10,905 nt of DNA from JAIPEK01 sp041685935 (GTDB lineage Bacteria; Desulfobacterota; Desulfobacteria; Desulfobacterales; Desulfobacteraceae): positions 1 to 10,905 of the forward strand of contig JAWLES010000079.1 in NCBI GenBank assembly GCA_041685935.1. The letters run 5' to 3'. A program made the translations under genes and the position numbers. Each line of letters opens with the position of its first letter. The first letter of the stretch is position 1. Below the pieces are notes generated by a model. That model worked only from the letters and a program-made list of their open reading frames with translations. It ran no database searches and was not told where the DNA came from. This document shows, in pieces, positions 1 to 6,580 of this stretch.

Positions 1-1265
1 TAACGGTCCATACCAGCAAGGGACTGGAGTATCCGGTGGTGTTCGCCCCGTATTTTTACAGCGGAGTGTCGGCTTCCGGGAAGAACGATGCGGCGGACCG
101 GGCCGTATTTCATGGAGACGACCATCGGCTGTTGCTGGATCTGAGGCCGGAAAACAGTCAAAAGGCCCAAGCGCGCTATCTCGAAGAAGCGTTTGCCGAG
201 AAACTCCGTCTTTTTTACGTGGCAGTGACCCGTGCTGCGTACCGGTGTTACACCCTTTATCCGGCCGGATTCAGAAATCAGGATACCGTCCCTGCCTGTC
301 ATTTTCTGGAAAAATTTTTCCGGGCTGATGCAGATCCGGCGGAAAACGGCATAGAGATCCGGGAACTGCCGTCTTTTCCGTCCGCTGATCCTTCGGACCG
401 GAACCCGGCAAAGCGGGCGGCGCCCGGAGAAAGCCGCAGTTTCGAAGGAAGGGTGGACAGCGGCACCCGGGTGGCAAGTTATTCCTCGATCGTCCGGCAC
501 GGGGAATACCAGCGCTTCGATCCCGCCTTGAAAGAGGACATCATCGGGTTCCCCAGGGGCGCCCATGCCGGAAACGCCCTGCACGATATTTTTGAAACTC
601 TTGATTTTCAAAATCCGGGCTCCTGGGAAAGTACGGTCCTGTCCGTGCTCACGGACCATAACCTGGAAGGGGAGAATCAATCCTGGGTCGGGCCCGTGAC
701 CGATTGTGCGGTAAACGTCCTGAAGACCCGGTATGCGGAGCCGATTCATCATTCGGAAGACGGGTTCCGCCTTTGTGATATACCGCCGGACAGGCGGATG
801 GCGGAGATGGAGTTTTACCTCAAATGCGGGTCCGTCCGGCGGGAGAATTTCATTGATCTTCTCGGCCCTGTTGCAGGGGATATCCGGCCGGCCGAGCTTT
901 CCGGATGGCTTCACGGGTTTATTGATCTTGTGTTTGAAGCAGGCAACAGGTACTATGTCCTGGACTGGAAATCGAACTATCTCGGAGCGGGGGAATCCGA
1001 TTACGAACCGGTCCGGCTCGAGGCGGCTATGGCGGAACACAACTATTTTCTCCAGTCTTATATGTATACCCTGGCGTTTCACCGGTACCTTGAAAAGCGG
1101 ATATCCGGTTATTCTTATGAAACGCATTTCGGGGGCGTGTTCTATCTGTTTTTACGGGGATTCACCGGCGTAAGAGACATGGCGGCGGGACATATGAAAG
1201 GAATCTTTTTTCAAAGACCGGATGCCGGCCTGATCCACGGGCTGTCCAGAGAATTGACGGGATGA
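1..1265 (+). CDS. recB: RecB, exonuclease V beta subunit, C-terminal part (5' end outside window)
   Basis: The reading frame is open from base 3 to the TGA at 1263-1265, so the gene starts upstream of the window; about 420 codons are visible. RecB is the 3'-5' helicase and nuclease subunit of RecBCD, which processes double-strand DNA ends for recombination. The first visible residues, TVHTSKGLEYPVVF, are UvrD-type helicase motif V. RLFYVAVTRA (about residues 73-82) is motif VI. The RecB nuclease domain follows: GNALHDIFE with His194 of the fragment, GFIDLVFE with Asp308, VLDWKSN with Asp321 and Lys323, then the QSYMYTLAFHRYL segment. These match the catalytic His, Asp, Asp and Lys of RecB-family PD-(D/E)XK nucleases, so the nuclease should be active. 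recD follows on the same strand after 453 bp, which is wide for this operon. The family call is secure; only the start is missing. Confidence 0.95.
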   Translation, partial: TVHTSKGLEYPVVFAPYFYSGVSASGKNDAADRAVFHGDDHRLLLDLRPENSQKAQARYLEEAFAEKLRLFYVAVTRAAYRCYTLYPAGFRNQDTVPACHFLEKFFRADADPAENGIEIRELPSFPSADPSDRNPAKRAAPGESRSFEGRVDSGTRVASYSSIVRHGEYQRFDPALKEDIIGFPRGAHAGNALHDIFETLDFQNPGSWESTVLSVLTDHNLEGENQSWVGPVTDCAVNVLKTRYAEPIHHSEDGFRLCDIPPDRRMAEMEFYLKCGSVRRENFIDLLGPVAGDIRPAELSGWLHGFIDLVFEAGNRYYVLDWKSNYLGAGESDYEPVRLEAAMAEHNYFLQSYMYTLAFHRYLEKRISGYSYETHFGGVFYLFLRGFTGVRDMAAGHMKGIFFQRPDAGLIHGLSRELTG

Positions 1266-1320
1266 TTTTACAAGAAACTTGAAACTGGAAACAAGAAAGA
1301 AACGGCAAGAAGCCGGTTCA
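1261..1320 (+). repeat. 60-bp direct repeat, first copy
   Basis: This segment overlaps the recB stop codon and matches 1627-1685 in the same orientation: 51 of 60 aligned positions are identical by hand count, with one single-base gap. Both copies contain the run ACAAGAAACTTGAAACT and later AAGAAAGAAACG, and both end in GGTTCA. The two copies bracket a 306-bp segment that carries structured repeat copy A. It is a non-coding, A-rich intergenic repeat of unknown role. It may mark a duplication made when the spacer was inserted, or two hits of one repeat family. Confidence 0.75.
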
Positions 1321-1363
1321 ATAAAGTTTCGTGGTTCTTTATGATGCTGTGCATTATGGCTGG

Positions 1364-1542
1364 TATATGAAAGTCCGTGCCATCTTCCCGGCATCAGCCG
1401 ATCCGGTGGTACCTTCCGCTCATTCTCGAACCCCATCCAGGGGTTCTCCGAGGCAAATGCCGGAACCGGTCACGTCGTGTGCCCGGTAACCGACCGGCAT
1501 TTGAATCCGCTACAGGTACCACCGGATCGTCTGCTGCCTCTG
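1364..1542 (+). repeat. Structured dispersed element, copy A (possible ncRNA or hairpin-type mobile repeat)
   Basis: This 179-bp non-coding segment is about 88% identical, by hand count, to 9481-9660 (21 mismatches and one single-base gap). A perfect 15-bp closing stem pairs GATCCGGTGGTACCT (1400-1414) with AGGTACCACCGGATC (1514-1528), extendable by one C-G pair. Inside it, GAACCCC (1428-1434) pairs with GGGGTTC (1440-1446) around an ATCCA loop. CAAATGCCGG (1454-1463) pairs with CCGGCATTTG (1494-1503), with a further ACCGG/CCGGT pair (1465-1469 and 1483-1487) at its tip. The whole forms a three-way junction. Positions 1466-1489 are identical in both copies. It sits between recB and recD on their coding strand. 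Compensatory changes against copy B support a conserved fold. I do not recognise a named family. It could be a structured RNA, a REP/MITE-like element or a hairpin DNA substrate. Confidence 0.8.
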
Positions 1543-1591
1543 CCAATGCCATGTACAAATATCAGTTCTGGAGAAATACCATAAAACTGAG

Positions 1592-1713
1592 TTAAATGGG
1601 TGAGAATAATTTCATGCGATTGCCCTGATGATTTACAAGAAACTTGAAACTTGAGATAAGAAAGAAACGATAATAAGTTGGTTCATTTGAGGGGTCAGGC
1701 CCCATTTAAGGAG
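1592..1713 (+). promoter_or_regulatory. recD leader: inverted repeats and ribosome binding site
   Basis: TTAAATGGG (1592-1600) is the reverse complement of CCCATTTAA (1701-1709). A compact GGGG-TCAGG-CCCC hairpin lies at 1691-1703. The recD Shine-Dalgarno AAGGAG (1708-1713) abuts both and stands 5 bases before the ATG at 1719. Any such fold in the mRNA would lie directly against the ribosome binding site and could tune RecD translation. The GGGGTCAGG-type palindrome also resembles REP-like intergenic repeats of proteobacteria, so it may simply be repeat debris. The sequence matches are seen directly; regulation is inference. Confidence 0.45.
1627..1685 (+). repeat. 60-bp direct repeat, second copy
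   Basis: Second copy of the A-rich direct repeat that begins at the recB stop codon. It keeps GATGATTT, ACAAGAAACTTGAAACT, AAGAAAGAAACG and the terminal GGTTCA. The later part has several C-to-T and G-to-A type differences that destroy the small CGGC/GCCG stem found in the first copy. It ends 33 bp before the recD start codon. Confidence 0.75.
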
Positions 1714-1718
1714 AAAAA

Positions 1719-3584
1719 ATGAGCAAATCAGGAATGGCGGGCACTGGTGAAGAGGAACGGTTCAGGGATATTGACCGGCACTTGTCCGCATTTGTCAAAG
1801 AACTGGGCGGCTCCGACATTTCTGCGGCAACGGCGCGGATCGTCTCCAGGGAGCTGGGGGACAACCAGGTCTGCCTGGTCCTGGATGCGGACAACCCGCG
1901 GCTTGTTGAATATGAGAAGGACGACCTGCCGCAGGTGGCGCCGGATGAATGGTTACGTGAACTGGAGAACGACACCGCAGTGGTGGGGCGCCCGGGGGAA
2001 TACAAACCCCTGATTGTGGATCACGCACGGGTGTATCTGCACAAGTATTATGCGTTTGAAAACAGGCTTGCACAAAGGCTTGTCCGGATGGCCCGGAACC
2101 GGACTGCCGGGGATGGAAACGAAGTCAGGTTACCTGCCTGTGTGTACGCACCCGAAGGGTCGGATGATGACACAGCCGATCTTCTCCCGCAGGAGACGGC
2201 GGATCTGCAGACGGCGGCTGTTCTGGCGGCGGCCGGGTCAAAACTCACGGTGATATCCGGGGGCCCCGGTACCGGCAAGACAACGGTCCTGGCCCGGATA
2301 ATGGCCGTTCTTGGGGAAACCGACCCGGATTTGAACATTGCGCTTGCCGCTCCCACCGGAAAGGCGGCCATGCGGATGAACGAGTCTGTCGCGGCGGCGG
2401 TTGAAGGTTTTGATGTACCGGAAGAACTCAAAAAAAGAATGTTGCGGACAAAAGCGGTTACCCTGCACCGTCTGCTGGGATACAGCTACCGGATCAAGGG
2501 GTTCCGATACAACGCGGATCACCCGATCGAGTATGATATGGTGGTGGTGGATGAGGTCTCCATGATCGATCTGTCCCTGATGACATGTCTTGTGGATGCG
2601 CTGGCGCCGGGCACCGGTCTTGTTCTGCTGGGAGACAAAAATCAGCTCTCGTCTGTGGAGGCGGGAAGCGTGCTGGCCGACATCTGTTCCGCTTTCGGTG
2701 TGAACCGGTTTTCCACAAATTTCGCCGACCGGGTGAACAGATTCATCCGGGATGAGAAAAAGAAAATCCGTGCTGCGGATGAAAAGGATGCGGACGGGTT
2801 CACGGATACGGTGGTTCATCTGGAAAGAAGTTTCCGGTTCAAGTCGTCCGCAGGCATCGGAAAAGTCAGCCGGAAAATTGTGGAAAACGCTTCGGTGGCC
2901 TCGATCCTGGAAGATATGGAATCGGGCGGCAAAGCATGCGTTTTCCGGTCTTTTGAGGAAGACGGGATCGCCGGGATGCTGGCACAGGAAAAAACGGCGG
3001 ACCGGCTGATGCCGTTTATGAGAGCGAATGATCCGGAAGAGGCCCTGGAAAAACTTTTCGGTTTTATTATCCTGACGCCTCTTGGATCCGGCCCCTGGGG
3101 GGTTCATGAAATCAACCGGCAGACGGAAGCGATGCTGGCGGAAAAAGGGGGAGCAGATACGGCGGCTGAATTTTACGATCACAGGCCCGTGCTGATCCTG
3201 GAAAACGACTACTCCCTCGGTCTTTTCAACGGGGATACCGGCGTGGTTCTGACCGATAGCACAGGAAACCGCCGTGCTTTTTTCAAGGGGCCGGAGGGCA
3301 TCCGGCAGTTTATCCCCGGCCTTTTGCCTCTTCATCAGACCGCATTTGCCATGACCGTCCACAAGAGCCAGGGCTCGGAATTCAAGGATGTGCTTTTCGT
3401 GATCCCGGACCGGTATATCCCGGTGATGACAAGGGAGCTGGTGTATACGGCCGTCACACGGGCAAAACAATCCGTCTCCATACGGGGAAACCGGGAGGTG
3501 CTGGCCGAAGCCCTGGGCCGGCGGACCGTGAGAAGTTCCGGGCTGACCCGGCTGATCCGCAGGGAGATTTTTCCTTCAAAATGA
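1719..3584 (+). CDS. recD: RecD, exonuclease V alpha subunit (5'-3' helicase)
   Basis: A complete 621-residue protein, close to the roughly 600-residue length of proteobacterial RecD. It is a superfamily 1B helicase that moves 5' to 3' within RecBCD. A poorly conserved N-terminal domain (about 1-150) is followed by the P-loop GGPGTGKTT (residues 181-189, Lys187), AAPTGKAA (motif Ia), VVVDEVSMID (motif II, Asp278-Glu279), the GDKNQLSSVEAG segment (motif III), and near the C-terminus FAMTVHKSQGSEF (motif V) and LVYTAVTRAKQ (motif VI). All core helicase motifs look intact. The ATG at 1719 is supported by AAGGAG five bases upstream. The gene follows recB on the same strand, as in recCBD operons, but with an expanded repeat-bearing spacer. 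It ends at TGA 3582-3584. Confidence 0.95.
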   Translation: MSKSGMAGTGEEERFRDIDRHLSAFVKELGGSDISAATARIVSRELGDNQVCLVLDADNPRLVEYEKDDLPQVAPDEWLRELENDTAVVGRPGEYKPLIVDHARVYLHKYYAFENRLAQRLVRMARNRTAGDGNEVRLPACVYAPEGSDDDTADLLPQETADLQTAAVLAAAGSKLTVISGGPGTGKTTVLARIMAVLGETDPDLNIALAAPTGKAAMRMNESVAAAVEGFDVPEELKKRMLRTKAVTLHRLLGYSYRIKGFRYNADHPIEYDMVVVDEVSMIDLSLMTCLVDALAPGTGLVLLGDKNQLSSVEAGSVLADICSAFGVNRFSTNFADRVNRFIRDEKKKIRAADEKDADGFTDTVVHLERSFRFKSSAGIGKVSRKIVENASVASILEDMESGGKACVFRSFEEDGIAGMLAQEKTADRLMPFMRANDPEEALEKLFGFIILTPLGSGPWGVHEINRQTEAMLAEKGGADTAAEFYDHRPVLILENDYSLGLFNGDTGVVLTDSTGNRRAFFKGPEGIRQFIPGLLPLHQTAFAMTVHKSQGSEFKDVLFVIPDRYIPVMTRELVYTAVTRAKQSVSIRGNREVLAEALGRRTVRSSGLTRLIRREIFPSK

Positions 3585-3682
3585 TCGATCCCTCCTTGCA
3601 CGCGGCTGTTGACTTCGGGCCAAACATGGCTATGTTTTTGAAAAGCGGCAAAAGAAAAGAACAATCAATCGAACCGAAGGGC

Positions 3683-3702
3683 ATACCGGATCGGCTGCTG
3701 CC
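3683..3702 (+). repeat. Possible relic of the 3' arm of the structured element
   Basis: ATACCGGATCGGCTGCTGCC matches the end of copy B (ATACCGGATCGTCTGCTGCC) at 19 of 20 positions. It lies in the otherwise featureless 160-bp spacer 3585-3744. No 5' arm or inner hairpins of the element are recognisable beside it, so it would be a decayed or truncated copy. A chance match in GC-rich DNA is possible. Apart from this and the ribosome binding site of the next gene, I see nothing else in the spacer. Confidence 0.35.
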
Positions 3703-3744
3703 GGCAATGTAGTACGAACGTTCAAAAAAGCTTGCGGAGGAATC

Positions 3745-4131
3745 ATGGATCTCAAATCGTATTTTGAAAACAACAGGGGAACGGGAATCATTTCAACTGC
3801 GGACAGTGAAGGAAACGTGGACTGCGCCGTATATGCGCGGCCGCACGTAATGGAAGACGGGACGATCGCGATGATCATGCGTGACCGCCTGTCGCACAAG
3901 AACCTTCAGTCCAATCCCAAAGCGGCGTACATGTTTATCGAGAAAGGACCCGGATACAAGGGAAAACGCCTGTTTCTGACCAAGGTGAAAGAAGAGCGGG
4001 ACAGTGAACTCATCGATTCGCTCAAACGGCGCACGTATTCGGATGACGATGCCCCGGGGAAAGAAGGAAAGTTCCTGGTCTATTTCAAGGTGGAAAAAGA
4101 ACTGCCCCTGATCGGTGCAGGCGAGGATTGA
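3745..4131 (+). CDS. Pyridoxamine 5'-phosphate oxidase-like flavin-binding split-barrel protein
   Basis: This 128-residue protein has the features of the small PNPOx-like split-barrel family, which bind FMN or F420-type flavins and usually act as oxidoreductases on undefined substrates. The N-terminal strand pair GTGIISTADSEGNVDCAVYARP, the following GTIAMIMRDRLSHKNLQSNPKAAYMFIE and the KGKRLFLTKV strand follow the usual order of this fold; the segment LSHKNLQSNPKAA is typical of the flavin-phosphate-binding region. The length is normal for single-domain members. GGAGG at 3736-3740 lies four bases before the ATG, which fixes the start. The gene seems to be a single transcription unit. Its last 52 bp overlap the 3' end of the convergent gene on the other strand. 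The substrate cannot be deduced, and classical PdxH is unlikely because that enzyme is much longer. Confidence 0.85.
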   Translation: MDLKSYFENNRGTGIISTADSEGNVDCAVYARPHVMEDGTIAMIMRDRLSHKNLQSNPKAAYMFIEKGPGYKGKRLFLTKVKEERDSELIDSLKRRTYSDDDAPGKEGKFLVYFKVEKELPLIGAGED

Positions 4132-5309
4132 TCCTTGCCGGTATCGGGCTGTATGAAAAAATTCCTGCAACCCGGATCGATCCTGAGTCTGTAAAGGGTC
4201 GAACCGGGTTCATGGGTGACGTCCATAACATCAGCGCCGGTAAAAAGGCTTTTTCCCCGGTCCGAAGGCGTGACCCTGATATGACAGGTGTCGCCGGCAA
4301 ATTCGGTGAACTGACTGTTCGGCAATGAAAGGTCGGCCATAAATCCATTTCCAAAAGGCTTGATCGATGCGGTTTTCCAAAAGATAAACTGGGCCGCGCA
4401 GGATGCAAAATCCTTTGCCGGGATCATGCCGTTGTCTGCAGCCCCTTTTTTCAGATAATCCGCCCATCTCGATACGACCGCAAAGTTGTCCGCAGGATCA
4501 CGGGCAAGCAGGTTGGCCCAGTGAAGTGCGAGAACCGGCCGGTCGAATCGGAATGCCGGCTTTGCCGACACCACGTGCCAGTCGGTTTCACAGATGCCCC
4601 GTTCGACAAGCAGCACATGGTTTTCGCAGTACAGGCCGGACTTTTCAGGAGACATCCGGTCAGCCGGGTCCAGCCGGGCCGCCTTTTCAAATACCGTGGG
4701 GACATACCGGATGGAAAATTCGTTTACAATTTTCTGAAATCCGTCATCCCCGTTTCCGAAGCTGTGCTTGAGGCCCGGCGGGATAAATGCCCGGATATCC
4801 GAGTGAAGTCGGTTTTGATGCAGGATGTTGAAAAACGCGGCAAGGTGCTGCCGGATATCGGAAGGGTTCCGCATGCGGCATTGTTCATCATGGAATTCGG
4901 TGCGGTTCATCCTCCCGTCAATCCAGTACTCGTGTCCCGTACCGTGGAGCGCGATTTCGATATGTCCCGGCTTTCCCGTGAGGATGTCGCAGGCTTTTTC
5001 CCTTTCCGCTTCATCGATTTCCGGCGGTTTCCAGTCTTTTCCCATCCAGGTGGCGGTGGGCACGTGCCGCAGGATGCCGGTGCGATCCCATTCGCATGCG
5101 GTGAATCCGGCAAGGATTTTCATGTCAAGCTGCCTGCCCAGATCCTCGAGAGCCCTGTAATCTTCGGCACAATGGGGCCGCTCCATGCCGGTACGAAACG
5201 GCTGATGGTATGCCGATCCGTCCGTGCCCGACCACCATCCCGTATCCTCCACGCAGATGATAAACGGCATGGGAAAAGAGACGTCGAACCGGTTTTCCGC
5301 ATGATTCAT
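4080..5309 (-). CDS. Polysaccharide deacetylase-like protein
   Basis: A 409-residue protein, taking the ATG at 5309 with AGGTG seven bases upstream; a GTG at 5318 is a weaker alternative. The first half looks like a NodB-type barrel: FIICVEDTGWW near residue 20 would supply the motif-1 acid (Asp22), IEIALHGTGHEYW contains His122 and His126 in the H-x3-H spacing of the metal site, and IRAFIPPGLKHSFG follows further on. Such proteins remove N-acetyl groups from sugars in envelope or exported polysaccharides. The second half is not recognised. There is no obvious signal peptide or membrane helix. The ATG follows the TAA of the FemAB-like gene by 11 bp, so the two are probably co-transcribed and act on the same surface polymer. 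The final 17 codons overlap the convergent gene. The assignment rests on few motifs and the motif-1 acid is only ED, so catalytic activity is uncertain. Confidence 0.6.
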   Translation of the reverse strand: MNHAENRFDVSFPMPFIICVEDTGWWSGTDGSAYHQPFRTGMERPHCAEDYRALEDLGRQLDMKILAGFTACEWDRTGILRHVPTATWMGKDWKPPEIDEAEREKACDILTGKPGHIEIALHGTGHEYWIDGRMNRTEFHDEQCRMRNPSDIRQHLAAFFNILHQNRLHSDIRAFIPPGLKHSFGNGDDGFQKIVNEFSIRYVPTVFEKAARLDPADRMSPEKSGLYCENHVLLVERGICETDWHVVSAKPAFRFDRPVLALHWANLLARDPADNFAVVSRWADYLKKGAADNGMIPAKDFASCAAQFIFWKTASIKPFGNGFMADLSLPNSQFTEFAGDTCHIRVTPSDRGKSLFTGADVMDVTHEPGSTLYRLRIDPGCRNFFIQPDTGKDQSSPAPIRGSSFSTLK

Positions 5310-5320
5310 ACAAGGCACCT

Positions 5321-6373
5321 TTACAAAGAGATGGTCCGCCGGATGTACGGGCCGACGCTGTTTGCCACGGCAACCGGCATGTGTTGAAAACGCTCCATCA
5401 CCAGCCGTTCTTCACCGGCCTTGTTGAATTCACCATCGGTTGAAAACGTATACCAGTAAAGCGGCTTTTCCTCGGGCCCCCACTGCTTTTTAAACCGGTA
5501 AGTGGAGGCGTTTTTCGAGGATCTTCCCATGTCGAAGTACCGCATTTTGAGCCGGCAGGCAAAGCGGATCATGGACCAGTACAACAGCATGTTGGCGGAA
5601 AGATGGCGGTATTGTTTTACCGAAGAGGCCCAGGGATTGATCAGCCGGTCCTTGAAAGTGAACACGAAACCGGCTGCTGCAGGAATTTTTCCATGATAGA
5701 CCACGAGAATGAACGATTGCTCAAAAAAGAAGTCGAACATCCTGTGAAAAAAGGATTTTGCATGCACGGGAGATCCCAGATCCCGCATGTTCCGGCTGAA
5801 TACGTTGTAAAACGGTTCGATCAGCTCATTTTTTCCGATCCGTGCCGTGAGTCCGTTTTTGGAAGCTTTTCTGATCTGGCTTCTCAGTTTGGACTTGAAG
5901 GAGGCGAGCATGGCGTGTTCGGTGGGTTCAATCGGCAATTTCAATCCGACCTTCTGCGTGAACACCCGGGAGTGGACATCACGGAAAGATCGACCGTCGA
6001 AAGCGGGTAACGGGTTCTCCTGCCGAAGTTCCAGGTTGAACCGCTTTTTTTTGTCCCGGATATACTCAAACGCCGCCCGGAGCAGGCAGAAACACGCCTC
6101 TTCATTGTCCGCCAGAATACCGGCCTGGTCGAAAAACGGAATCGAGACAAATTTTCTGGGGCCGCAAAGCGGATTGAAGCGGAAAAGGGGCAGAATGCCC
6201 CGGATTCGCTCGCGGCTGCCGCTTTTCTCCACACAGGCAAGATAGACCGGCCGGTACGAGTAGGTCTTACGGATCACCGCACCGAACCGAAACCGGTGGA
6301 AAACGTGTGCTCCCGGGTTTCGGTTCACGTATTCATCCCAAACAGCAGGATCGGTTATCCGCCTGATGATCAT
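5321..6373 (-). CDS. FemAB-like GNAT-fold acyltransferase (similar to PEP-CTERM/exopolysaccharide-associated FemAB proteins)
   Basis: This 350-residue protein shows the double-GNAT pattern of the FemAB family, which transfers aminoacyl or acyl groups onto cell-wall or envelope precursors. FHRFRFGAVIRKTYSY (about 25-40) is the typical N-terminal segment. KLRSQIRKASKNGL (162-175) resembles the conserved basic helix of this family. SRNMRDLGSPVHAKSFF (193-209) is characteristic of the subgroup found near exopolysaccharide and PEP-CTERM sorting genes. The later segments AAAGFVFTFKDRLINPWASS and YFDMGRSSKNASTYRFKKQWG match the second GNAT unit. The ATG at 6373 has a GAGGG-type ribosome site upstream. 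The downstream deacetylase-like gene begins 11 bp after the TAA stop. No PEP-CTERM substrate or exosortase is visible in the window, so the polymer involved is unknown. Confidence 0.75.
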   Translation of the reverse strand: MIIRRITDPAVWDEYVNRNPGAHVFHRFRFGAVIRKTYSYRPVYLACVEKSGSRERIRGILPLFRFNPLCGPRKFVSIPFFDQAGILADNEEACFCLLRAAFEYIRDKKKRFNLELRQENPLPAFDGRSFRDVHSRVFTQKVGLKLPIEPTEHAMLASFKSKLRSQIRKASKNGLTARIGKNELIEPFYNVFSRNMRDLGSPVHAKSFFHRMFDFFFEQSFILVVYHGKIPAAAGFVFTFKDRLINPWASSVKQYRHLSANMLLYWSMIRFACRLKMRYFDMGRSSKNASTYRFKKQWGPEEKPLYWYTFSTDGEFNKAGEERLVMERFQHMPVAVANSVGPYIRRTISL

Positions 6374-6580
6374 TCTGCCCTCTTTTGCCTGAACATTGCG
6401 TGACAGAAGGAAACGCTTTTGGAAAACAGCCGCGCTCCATGGACGTTAATCTTTTCATGCCTCTTATGATAACGCCATGGCGCGCCCTGTACAACAGGAA
6501 ATGTTCACCTGCGGACAATACAGGTGTCCGCCGCGGGTTGCCTAAGGCACCTGTTCCGTATATTCAGTGCCTGCAAGGGT
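6374..6580. other. 207-bp spacer with alternative hairpins between the sulfur cluster and the FemAB-like gene
   Basis: No convincing gene lies here. Short inverted repeats share arms: CACCTG (6506-6511) with CAGGTG (6521-6526), GCGGAC (6511-6516) with GTCCGC (6526-6531), ACAGGTG (6520-6526) with CACCTGT (6548-6554), and AGGCAC (6545-6550) with GTGCCT (6567-6572). They cannot all form at once. On the minus strand they would lie between the end of the DsrE2-like gene and the FemAB-like gene. No T-run follows any of them, so a classical intrinsic terminator is not supported, though some transcription-ending or attenuating role is possible. Confidence 0.4.

Noticed and set aside
1400..1528. The structured element as a tRNA or a known riboswitch (for example cobalamin).
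   Set aside because: There are no tRNA T-loop or anticodon features, and I see no B12-box or other familiar riboswitch signature; its location inside operons also argues against a standard leader riboswitch.
1377..1595. Similar open frames inside both repeat copies (1377-1595 and 9494-9685) with look-alike translations containing SRHQPIR and RSRRVPGNRPAFE.
   Set aside because: No ribosome site precedes either GTG start. The one-base indel between copies puts the ends out of register, and the substitutions are better explained by kept base pairing than by protein selection.
2238..3470. A 410-codon frame antisense to recD.
   Set aside because: recD has all helicase motifs in the other strand. 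The antisense product is His/Arg/Pro-rich with no recognisable domain or start site.
4521..5387. A 288-codon + strand frame opposite the deacetylase-like gene.
   Set aside because: The minus-strand protein has recognisable deacetylase motifs, operon spacing and a ribosome site; the + frame has none and runs into the FemAB-like gene.
6333..6518. A 61-codon minus-strand frame overlapping the FemAB-like start.
   Set aside because: There is no clear ribosome site and no recognisable features, and it overlaps the start of a well-supported gene out of frame.
6545..6572. An intrinsic terminator for the sulfur cluster (AGGCAC/GTGCCT).
   Set aside because: The stem is only 6 bp with a 16-base loop, and no T-run follows on the minus strand.
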